8,857 nt of DNA, taken from positions 1 through 8,857 of the forward strand of contig JAUYMQ010000168.1 in NCBI GenBank assembly GCA_030698575.1, read 5' to 3'. The notes under the pieces are model-generated. The model did not search any database, had not been told where the DNA came from, and saw only the letters and a program-made list of their open reading frames with translations. Below, one piece after another: positions 1 to 4,951 of the stretch. The translations under genes and the position numbers were made by a program. Position 1 is the first letter of the stretch; every line of letters begins with the position of its first letter. This DNA comes from Deltaproteobacteria bacterium. GTDB taxonomy: Bacteria > JAUYMQ01.

Positions 1-217
1 GGGCCTCGATGACCTCGTTCCCGTAGGTGGAGCTGAGGCCGGGGAAAATGGTGATGTCACCGAACCCGAGGCGCCCCCCCTCCAAGCCGTAGAAAGCGGA
101 TATGGCGAGGTCGAAATGCTCGGCGAGACGTGGCGCAAACAGACCACACTGCTGCCCGTATCCCGTCCCTGCCCAGGGAGAATTTGTATGAAACAGCACC
201 CTTGGCTTATCAACCAT
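1..217 (-). CDS. Glycosyltransferase, GT-B fold (GT4-like), N-terminal part only
   Basis: The gene is cut by the left edge; 72 codons are visible from an ATG at 217-215. A good Shine-Dalgarno (GGAAGGAAG) lies about 8 nt upstream. The N-terminus has a short beta strand (VLFHTN, residues 7-12), then SPWAGTGYG (13-21), a helix with APRLAEHFDLAIS (28-40), YGLEGG (43-48), and IFPG..STYGNEVIEA (57-72). A GTGYG loop after the first strand, followed by a pattern of 'glycine loop, P-G, YGN-x-V-I', is what I know from phage and archaeal glycosyltransferases of the GT-B, family-4 type. These transfer a sugar from a nucleotide sugar. The acceptor cannot be read from the sequence. Its place in a virion operon suggests a virion protein is glycosylated, but DNA or host-surface modification are alternatives. 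A run of seven G on the coding strand (forward 74-80) is read in frame without disruption. The catalytic C-terminal half is outside the window. Confidence 0.72.
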   Translation of the reverse strand, partial: MVDKPRVLFHTNSPWAGTGYGQQCGLFAPRLAEHFDLAISAFYGLEGGRLGFGDITIFPGLSSTYGNEVIEA

Positions 218-268
218 AGGCGGCACTTCCTTCCGGTGGCGGTGGCTCGGTGACTGAAGGCGCAGCCC

Positions 269-294
269 GTTCCCCCCGCCACCGTGGGAGGAAC
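269..294 (-). other. Strong RNA hairpin in the gap before the glycosyltransferase gene
   Basis: On the coding (minus) strand GTTCCTCCC can pair with GGGGGGAAC around an 8-nt loop. This gives nine continuous pairs including one U-G. No T-run follows on either strand, so it is not a standard intrinsic terminator. It lies in the 115-bp gap between the adaptor gene and the glycosyltransferase (218-332), the widest gap between genes of this otherwise tightly packed operon. The same gap has a weaker inverted repeat, CGCAG (306-310) with CTGCG (323-327). It may be an RNA-processing or attenuation element. No promoter with a recognisable -10 box was found in the gap. Confidence 0.4.
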
Positions 295-332
295 AGGCCA
301 CGTTTCGCAGCGACGCGTCAAACTGCGGAAGA

Positions 333-743
333 TCAATCGGGCAGGTCGGGCTCTACGTACCCAATTCGGACGCGCCCGCTGCTCCCCGTGTCCACATCCT
401 GGTAGTCCACGTCGTCAGAGTACCCATCGACACGGGTGGTCGCGAGGGTGACAAAGCCCTCGACCGAGCGCTGGCGCAGGTCCCGCGCGAGCTGCGCGTA
501 CTGCTTGGACATCTGTGAGCGCTTGAAACTCTGCCCGTCAGTCTCGAAGTCATAGGCGCGGGCAAAGCGGCGGGCGAGAATGTCGCACAGCGTCGCCGCG
601 GCGACTACTAGATTCGCGGAATCGTCAATCTTGTGTTCGATCTCGGTGTCGGAGAACAGCTCCGCCGCAGAATCGGTGTCCCCGATCTCCAACCGGACCT
701 TTTCGAAGTCCGTTCCGAGCGTCCCGTCATAGGTGAAGGACAT
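333..743 (-). CDS. Head-tail connector/adaptor protein (gp6/gp15-like)
   Basis: This 136-residue protein resembles small helical adaptors that bind under the portal after packaging and form the site for tail attachment (HK97 gp6 / SPP1 gp15 type). The visible signature is the N-terminal TYDGTL..DFEKVRLEIGDTD (4-24), then ELFSDTEIE (28-36), an alanine-rich helix with LCDILARRFAR (52-62), a short FETDGQSFKRSQ segment (66-77) and a basic helix YAQLARDLRQR (82-92). That pattern of 'R-x-x-IGDTD ... SD-x-EI ... helix' is typical of the family. The acidic tail DDVDYQDVD (110-118) and RVRIGYVEPDLPD end are not assigned. The ATG lies 3 nt after the preceding gene's stop and has no clear Shine-Dalgarno, so translational coupling is likely. 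Position after capsid genes and before the tail genes fits. Confidence 0.75.
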   Translation of the reverse strand: MSFTYDGTLGTDFEKVRLEIGDTDSAAELFSDTEIEHKIDDSANLVVAAATLCDILARRFARAYDFETDGQSFKRSQMSKQYAQLARDLRQRSVEGFVTLATTRVDGYSDDVDYQDVDTGSSGRVRIGYVEPDLPD

Positions 744-746
744 GGC

Positions 747-1091
747 TCAGGCCCGGTAGAAAACCGACACGTCGTCTGTCGCCGTGCCGCCCTGAGCGAT
801 GACGAGCTGAAGGTGTCCCTCCACGGGGATGGGGCCGATGGCCGTGCCCCCGGCCCCGGCGGTGGTGTGGACTTCCTCCCGCGGCGCATACTGCCAGGGG
901 CCTTCCTGATCGGTGAGGGCAAGGATTGTACCCCCGGCTCCGACACGAGTCAGGGTGTAATCGGCAGTTGCGGTTGCCGCATTCAAATCGGTGCCGTCGT
1001 AGCGGACCTCCAAGATCTCGCCAGAAACGGGCACAGAAACGGCCGTGCCGGCAGGACCGGTGATGCTGATTACCTCACGTCTGACGCTCAT
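747..1091 (-). CDS. Small beta-rich phage structural protein, unknown role
   Basis: This is a 114-residue protein with alternating hydrophobic and Thr/Gly-rich segments, which suggests an all-beta fold. Visible segments are ISITGPAGTAVSVPVSGEI (8-26), EVRYDG (28-33) and a C-terminal half ending VEGHLQLVIAQGGTATDD plus VSVFYRA. A 'V-x-G-x-L-x-x-V-I-A-x-GG ... V-x-V-x-Y' ending recurs, as I recall, in small uncharacterised virion proteins coded between capsid and tail genes. The ATG at 1091 sits inside the end of the preceding 76-residue gene (17-nt overlap), preceded by a purine-rich Shine-Dalgarno (GGAAAGGAAAG). It ends 3 nt before the adaptor gene. It could be a head accessory or tail-terminator-associated protein; the sequence alone does not decide. 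Confidence 0.55.
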   Translation of the reverse strand: MSVRREVISITGPAGTAVSVPVSGEILEVRYDGTDLNAATATADYTLTRVGAGGTILALTDQEGPWQYAPREEVHTTAGAGGTAIGPIPVEGHLQLVIAQGGTATDDVSVFYRA

Positions 1092-1305
1092 TCTCTTTCC
1101 TTTCCCACGGCAGCTCGGGGATCACAATTCCTCGGGTTCGGCCAGTGCGGCGAAGCGACGACTGCTCTCCGTAGAACAGCCGCCGCTCCATCCGCTCCTG
1201 TTTCTGGGCGTCGGGGATTCCCGTGCCCGGCCAGCGACGCTCGTACTCGCGTGCGAGGTCGCCCTTGGCAACCGGCTCGGCGATGCCCGTATCAGGCGTC
1301 GCCAT
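1075..1305 (-). CDS. Small charged hypothetical protein
   Basis: I do not recognise this 76-residue protein. It is rich in Arg and Glu (EYERRW, residues 20-25; QERMERRL, 36-43), with WPGTGIPD in between and a C-terminal IVIPELPWERK. It is probably mostly helical in the middle, with no membrane segment or Cys motif. Support for a real gene: it fills the space between its neighbours exactly, overlaps the upstream gene by 14 nt and the downstream gene by 17 nt, and uses G/C-ending codons like them. It has no Shine-Dalgarno of its own, and its ATG lies just before the upstream stop (ATGGCGACGCCTGA), which suggests translational coupling. A structural or assembly role is inferred from position only. 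Confidence 0.5.
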   Translation of the reverse strand: MATPDTGIAEPVAKGDLAREYERRWPGTGIPDAQKQERMERRLFYGEQSSLRRTGRTRGIVIPELPWERKENERQT

Positions 1306-1897
1306 AGGCGATCAAATGAACCGTGCCGGCGTTGCTCGCATCTGTGCCGTCGTCTTGGTAGACATTGACGATCATGTCGCCTTCTTCTGGCACGGCGGTG
1401 ACGATGAACGGGTCACCTTCGGCCGTGCCGACGTTGGCAAGGCTCGCTACGACCTGATCCACCGTGGTCAGCCCCGAGGCGACCGTACCTGCCCCGGTAA
1501 TCGCCGTGCCGCCGACGGCAGCCACGGCCTTACCGGCCGTGTCGGACTCCAGCGGATTAGTGATCGTCTCACCGTCTACGATCAGCGTCCCGGCCGTAAT
1601 GGTCGTGCCGCCGAACGTGACGACATCCGCCGTTGCGATGGTCGCGGTGGTTGAATCCAACGTCGTAACCGTGCCGTCGGTGACGGTCAGGGTATCAATC
1701 GTTTTGTTTTCATCCACCACAACCGCCTTTTCGGCGGTGACCGTGCCAGGGCTTACTGCGTCCAGGTAGGCAAGCTCCGATTCGGACAGATCGCCCGAAA
1801 GAACATTGAGGGCGGCTGCCGTAGCAGAAACAGCCGTCCCCCCAATCTGTAGCTCGCCTTTATCTACGTTCACCCCGTGGGGGTAATAGGTAGCCAT
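1292..1897 (-). CDS. Thr-rich repetitive fibre-like or head-surface structural protein
   Basis: This 201-residue protein has about one Thr in six residues. Near the N-terminus it carries the phage structural motif TAAALNVLSG (26-35), followed by SESELAYLDAVSPGTVTAEK (38-57) and AVVVDENKTIDTL (58-70). This is a variant of the 'TAAELN-x-LDG ... PGTVTASKAVVVD-x-NKDI' block I know from tail-fibre and head-surface proteins of tailed phages. The middle (about 70-160) is a run of short beta strands with GGT and TIT repeats, as in a trimeric beta structure. The C-terminus, EEGDMIVNVYQDDGT then AGTVHLIAYGDA, looks like a small beta-sandwich. Initiation is strong: AGGAGG 6 nt before the ATG. Position directly after the capsid gene favours a capsid-surface fibre or decoration over a tail fibre. 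The Thr content makes it a conceivable acceptor for the nearby glycosyltransferase (inference). Confidence 0.6.
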   Translation of the reverse strand: MATYYPHGVNVDKGELQIGGTAVSATAAALNVLSGDLSESELAYLDAVSPGTVTAEKAVVVDENKTIDTLTVTDGTVTTLDSTTATIATADVVTFGGTTITAGTLIVDGETITNPLESDTAGKAVAAVGGTAITGAGTVASGLTTVDQVVASLANVGTAEGDPFIVTAVPEEGDMIVNVYQDDGTDASNAGTVHLIAYGDA

Positions 1898-1934
1898 CTA
1901 CTTCCTCCTGTACCGAATTGGCGTGTCGGGCTAA

Positions 1935-1960
1935 ATCCTAATTAGTCAATCAACTAGGAT
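1935..1960 (-). other. AT-rich inverted repeat over the capsid gene stop codon
   Basis: ATCCTA (1935-1940) and TAGGAT (1955-1960) are perfect inverted arms around the capsid stop codon (1950-1952). If a 4-nt bulge is allowed the stem grows to 8 pairs with a 6-nt loop. It contains the 8-bp palindrome CTAATTAG (1938-1945). The stretch is clearly more AT-rich than its surroundings. No T-run follows, so it is not a classic terminator. A transcript-stability or processing role is possible. Confidence 0.35.
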
Positions 1961-2912
1961 CATTCCCGTAAAGCCAGCGCCAATCATCCCAGTACCGGCT
2001 CCACCGGGTGTAGACCTTGAACTTCCCGATCTCGGTGTCGAAGTCCTTGACTGCACCGAACTCGGGAGCTATACGGTCATACCAGACGAGGGACGACTTC
2101 GCCCGCGCCGAGTCGAGCATGAACCAGGCGTTGGAATCCGTGAGGAAATCCCAGATGACCACGTTCAACCTGCCTTTCAGCGGGTTGATCGCGTTCTCAC
2201 CCGACTCGGGATCGAGCGTGGAGTTGATTATCTCCAGCGCAGTCCACTCCAGCTCCGGGGGAACCAGGAGAGTGTTCGGGTTGACGACGACGATCTCCTC
2301 CTTGTCATCGGTGAATGCCCGCATGTTCTGGATGGTGGTGCGGACCCCCGAAACGGCGAGAGCATTAGTGCCCTCGTTTTCCTGGGTGGTACCGGTGTTC
2401 GACGGCGAGAGCGGGTGGGCAGTGGAGCAAAGCGCCACATCATCCGCGCCCACGCGGTTGAATCCCTCGTCATCGAACGCGTCGGCGGTTTCGGCGTTGA
2501 ACGCGTCGATGAACACGTTCGCGGCCGACTTCTCACGCTTCTGGCCGAGCGCGAGGGCCAGCTTCTCGACCCTCCCCGTCACGTCGCGGGGGATACCCGC
2601 TCCGGGATAGAGATTGTCATCGATCAGCTTGCGACGGACCTGCACACCGCCAGCGAACTCATGGTGCTCGAATTCCGTCTTGTAGTTCTTGTCGAACTCG
2701 CCATACTGCACACGTCCCGACTCCTCAAAATTGAAGTGGTCCGTGCCAAGCGACCCGACCCCCAGGTGCGTCTCCTTGTTCATGCGAGAAGACTGCACAC
2801 CGAAAATCTGAGTGCGCTTGTAGAGCTGCTCGATGTTCGAGAGCTGAAGATGGAAAACCTTCCTCAGTCCCGGCTCCAGCAGCTCTGCCCAGTTCTCAGA
2901 GATCATAGCCAT
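1950..2912 (-). CDS. Major capsid protein (HK97 fold, Mu gpT-like type)
   Basis: This 320-residue protein builds the icosahedral shell. Family-like features include the N-terminal ENWAELLEPGLRKVF (6-20), an E-loop-like region with GRVQYGEFDKNYKTEFEHHE (66-85), a CSTAHPLSPSNTG segment (162-174), and NPNTLLVPPELEWTALEII (211-229), followed by NPLKGRLNVVIWDFLTD (243-259) and WFMLD (263-267). It ends in a Trp-rich RWSRYWDDWRWLYGND (303-318), close to the 'W-x-DWR-x-YG' ending of this family. The 'STAHP ... VPP-x-L-E ... N-P-x-x-G' series is characteristic. There is no N-terminal delta domain visible and a separate scaffold gene is present, so cleavage during maturation is not expected. The ATG at 2912 has an AAAGGGG Shine-Dalgarno formed partly by the preceding stop codon, 14 nt after the decoration gene. 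Confidence 0.85.
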   Translation of the reverse strand: MAMISENWAELLEPGLRKVFHLQLSNIEQLYKRTQIFGVQSSRMNKETHLGVGSLGTDHFNFEESGRVQYGEFDKNYKTEFEHHEFAGGVQVRRKLIDDNLYPGAGIPRDVTGRVEKLALALGQKREKSAANVFIDAFNAETADAFDDEGFNRVGADDVALCSTAHPLSPSNTGTTQENEGTNALAVSGVRTTIQNMRAFTDDKEEIVVVNPNTLLVPPELEWTALEIINSTLDPESGENAINPLKGRLNVVIWDFLTDSNAWFMLDSARAKSSLVWYDRIAPEFGAVKDFDTEIGKFKVYTRWSRYWDDWRWLYGNDPS

Positions 2913-2926
2913 TGCTCATCACCCCT

Positions 2927-3343
2927 TTACTGAGCCACGTTGTTGTGGTGCTTGCCGACGTTGAAGCGGACCAGGGTCGGCTCGGTAGCCGACGAGGCCG
3001 CAACCACGACAAACTCTTTTTTACTGGAGGTCGCGATTTTCTGTTCCCCGGTAGTACCGGCGATGTCCAGAGTCGCCCCCTTCACGCGGGCGCTTTCATC
3101 GCTGACCGCGTACACAGCATCGGCGTCCGTGATGACCTGAATCTTCGTGGTGGAGTCGGTCCCTACGACCGTCTCCAGGCAAACACCGAGCAGATTGGCG
3201 TCTTCAGAGGCAGCGAGGTCAACCTCGCCCGTCTCCAGATTCGCCATGTCGCCCTTGGTCAGGGTCTCGGTGTCTTTGAAGGTCAGGTCCTCTATCGTCG
3301 GCGCACCGCCAGACAGGCGATACCGGAATGAGAATCCGGCCAT
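2927..3343 (-). CDS. Head decoration-like protein
   Basis: This 138-residue protein is coded directly before the capsid gene, the usual place of capsid decoration (cement) proteins such as SPP1 gp12 or lambda gpD. Visible segments are LTKGDMANLETGEVDLA (28-44), ANLLGVCLETVVGTDSTTK (49-67), IQVITDADAVYAVSDESAR (68-86) and a C-terminal EFVVVAASSATEPTLVRFNV. I recall this 'GD-x-x-NLE-GEVDLA ... LLGV-x-LE ... DADAVY-V' pattern from small beta-rich head proteins encoded beside the capsid gene in actinobacteriophages. The role as a decoration protein is inferred from position and size. The ATG is preceded by AAAGGAG at about 9 nt, a strong site that fits a high-copy protein. Its TAA stop lies 14 nt from the capsid start. 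Confidence 0.68.
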   Translation of the reverse strand: MAGFSFRYRLSGGAPTIEDLTFKDTETLTKGDMANLETGEVDLAASEDANLLGVCLETVVGTDSTTKIQVITDADAVYAVSDESARVKGATLDIAGTTGEQKIATSSKKEFVVVAASSATEPTLVRFNVGKHHNNVAQ

Positions 3344-3378
3344 AATTGGCTCTCCTTTACTTCTCGGGGAGCCGGTGG

Positions 3379-3396
3379 CAAAACCGCAGTGCGGTT
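3379..3396 (-). terminator. Terminator-like hairpin at the scaffold gene stop
   Basis: On the coding strand AACCGC, loop ACT, GCGGTT forms a 6-bp stem, followed by further T residues (GGTTTTG). The hairpin starts within the TAA stop codon of the scaffold gene and lies about 40 nt before the decoration gene start. The stem and the four-T tract are short, so at most it would be a weak or partial terminator or pause site. It could set the ratio of scaffold to capsid message or protect the decoration-capsid message from decay. Confidence 0.4.
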
Positions 3397-4039
3397 ACTC
3401 CTTAGGTTTACTTACGTCAGGAATATCGGACTTGTTTGTCCAAGCCGCGTATTCCTCGGGCTTCATCCCGAACATCTGCGCCATCTGCGCTTGCTCGGCC
3501 GTGAGCGAGGCTCTTGCCTGCTCGCCCCCGGACCCGCCGTCCACGCTCGGCGCGGAGGGCTTGCCCTTCAGGTACGGCTTCTCCTCCAGGAGGGCCTTCA
3601 GCGCGTCCTCGACGCCTTTGGGCTTCCCGCCCTCATACTCGATTCGATCCTTGAGAAAGGTGACCGCGGCATCGGAGTCAACCACACTGACCTTGGCGCG
3701 GGTGACCGCTCGCAACAGCCGAGCCTCCTTCAGCTCGTCGTCTGCTGCCGTGACCTTCCCCTCCATCTCAGAGACGCGCTTCTCAAGCCGCTCTTTCTCG
3801 GAGAGGTCCTTTTCCTTGATCTTGTCGAACTCGGCCTTCACATCGCGTAGCTCGCGGACTTCCGCCTTGAGCTTGTTCTCAGCCTCTCGCTGAGTGCGAA
3901 TTGTGGCCAGCGCCCGGTCCTTGTCGAACTCCTTGTCCGCGGGATCGGGCTCTTTTTTCTCGGGAGTCTTCTCCACCACGTCGGCCTCGGCGGCTTTCGC
4001 CACCTCAGCTTTCTCAGTGTCGGTTTTCTCGGGAGGCAC
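3395..4039 (-). CDS. Capsid scaffolding protein
   Basis: This is a 214-residue, highly charged protein with the three-part layout of phage scaffolds. A Lys/Glu/Pro-rich disordered N-terminus (1-40) is followed by a long heptad-like coiled coil (about 38-112, for example KLKAEVRELRDVKAEFDKIK at 56-75). A globular or helical part follows, with VDSDAAVTFLKDRIEYEGGK (120-139) and GVEDALKALLEEKPYL (142-157). After a Gly/Ser linker comes a C-terminal helix pair, TAEQAQMAQMFGMKPEEYAAW (180-200), probably the capsid-binding part. It directs procapsid assembly and leaves before or during packaging. It starts at GTG (4039) with AGGAGG 7 nt upstream. The gap of 60 bp to the MuF gene shows nothing else. 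No protease active-site motif (Ser protease or Clp-like) is visible in it. Confidence 0.8.
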   Translation of the reverse strand: MPPEKTDTEKAEVAKAAEADVVEKTPEKKEPDPADKEFDKDRALATIRTQREAENKLKAEVRELRDVKAEFDKIKEKDLSEKERLEKRVSEMEGKVTAADDELKEARLLRAVTRAKVSVVDSDAAVTFLKDRIEYEGGKPKGVEDALKALLEEKPYLKGKPSAPSVDGGSGGEQARASLTAEQAQMAQMFGMKPEEYAAWTNKSDIPDVSKPKE

Positions 4040-4099
4040 CTTGTGCCCTCCTTTCGTCCGCGCCTTGGCGGAGTAGTGAACGGGATAAGATCGAGGCCG

Positions 4100-4912
4100 C
4101 TAGCGCAGGGCCTTCAGCGTCTTCTGGGTGATACAGTCATCGCCCTGAGCCTGCGGAGAAGTGCCGATCAATTCTCGGAGTGAGATCGCGCCGGAGCGAA
4201 CCAGCTCGGCGGCCTCGGGGCCGACCGCCGCGTCTTGTTCCTGCTGGCTCATCGCGGCGAACAGGGCGGCCCCCGTGGGGCGTGGGAAGCGGTCGCGGAC
4301 GCCACGGACGCGGGGTTCCACGACGCACTGGCAGTTTTCGTGTTTCGGGAAAAGCAACCCCCCGCTCGGCCCCGTCGCAGCCCCGAGGCACGCGCCACAC
4401 GTACCACGTACTGCTCGCTGCCAGCCCTCGAAGCGATCATCGGCGTCGACCGACCGCAACAGCGAATCCGTGGCAGCGTGGTCGATCTCCAACCAGAGAA
4501 TCCGCAGAGCGCGGTTCTGGCCTGCGCGCAGCGCCCGCTGCATCCCCTGGCCCTGTTTCAACGCGGCCTTCACGGCGATCAGTGGGGAAGCGAGAGCGTC
4601 GGTCAACGTCCTGCCGTCCCGAGAACGCCCGACGTAGGCGCTGAGGGGCGACTTGAGAGCTGTCGCCTGCTCGCCTAGCTCCGCAGTCAGGAATGCGCTG
4701 CCGTAGCCCGCGGACGCCACCGCAGCCTGCCCCTGGGCCGCACTGAGGGTGGCCAGGGTCACGACCCTCCAGGCGAAATAGGAACCGTCGAGGTCGGCGG
4801 GGTCGAGGCGGGTCCAGTTGACTCGGGCGAGCCCGGCGACCGCACCGTGAATCGAGTTCAGGCGCTCGCGGTAGCTATCGGTGAGGGCGAAGCTGAGGCG
4901 ATTGGCCGGCAT
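4100..4912 (-). CDS. MuF-like minor head protein (SPP1 gp7-like)
   Basis: This 270-residue protein is in the usual place directly after the portal. Members bind the portal inside the capsid and aid head morphogenesis or DNA ejection. The MuF signature is near the C-terminus: TCGACL (C172, C175) and, after a glycine-rich turn, FPKHENCQC (H191, C194, C196). This C-x2-C ... H-x2-C-x-C set probably binds a metal ion. Next comes FAAMSQQEQDAAVGPEAAEL then LVRSGAISLRELIG, the common 'f-Q-x-x-x-G-x-x-A-x-x-i-x-x-G-x-i-x-L' ending. The N-terminal half is helical and Ala-rich (FAWRVVTLATLSAAQGQAA, 46-64). No toxin or protease domain is fused to it. The ATG at 4912 has no good Shine-Dalgarno; a 9-codon reading frame overlapping the portal stop precedes it and may couple translation. 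Confidence 0.75.
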   Translation of the reverse strand: MPANRLSFALTDSYRERLNSIHGAVAGLARVNWTRLDPADLDGSYFAWRVVTLATLSAAQGQAAVASAGYGSAFLTAELGEQATALKSPLSAYVGRSRDGRTLTDALASPLIAVKAALKQGQGMQRALRAGQNRALRILWLEIDHAATDSLLRSVDADDRFEGWQRAVRGTCGACLGAATGPSGGLLFPKHENCQCVVEPRVRGVRDRFPRPTGAALFAAMSQQEQDAAVGPEAAELVRSGAISLRELIGTSPQAQGDDCITQKTLKALR

Positions 4913-4921
4913 GGCCAGCCG

Positions 4922-4951
4922 TCAGCAGTCGCCGATGGCCGGGACGCTCAT
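4922..4951 (-). other. Nine-codon mini reading frame linking portal and MuF genes
   Basis: An ATG overlaps the portal stop codon (ATGA) and opens a 9-codon frame (MSVPAIGDC) that ends in TGA 9 nt before the MuF gene's ATG. The MuF gene lacks a clear Shine-Dalgarno. Ribosomes ending the portal could restart here and then again at the MuF start. It may equally be chance. Confidence 0.25.

Noticed and set aside
633-1307. A 224-codon open frame on the plus strand
   Set aside because: It covers four small minus-strand genes with better codon use, ribosome sites and coupled overlaps; its translation shows no family pattern.
3147-3893. A 248-codon Ser/Arg-rich open frame on the plus strand
   Set aside because: It is the mirror of the scaffold coiled coil and decoration gene; the Ser-rich, low-complexity composition is what antisense of Glu/Lys/Ala codons gives.
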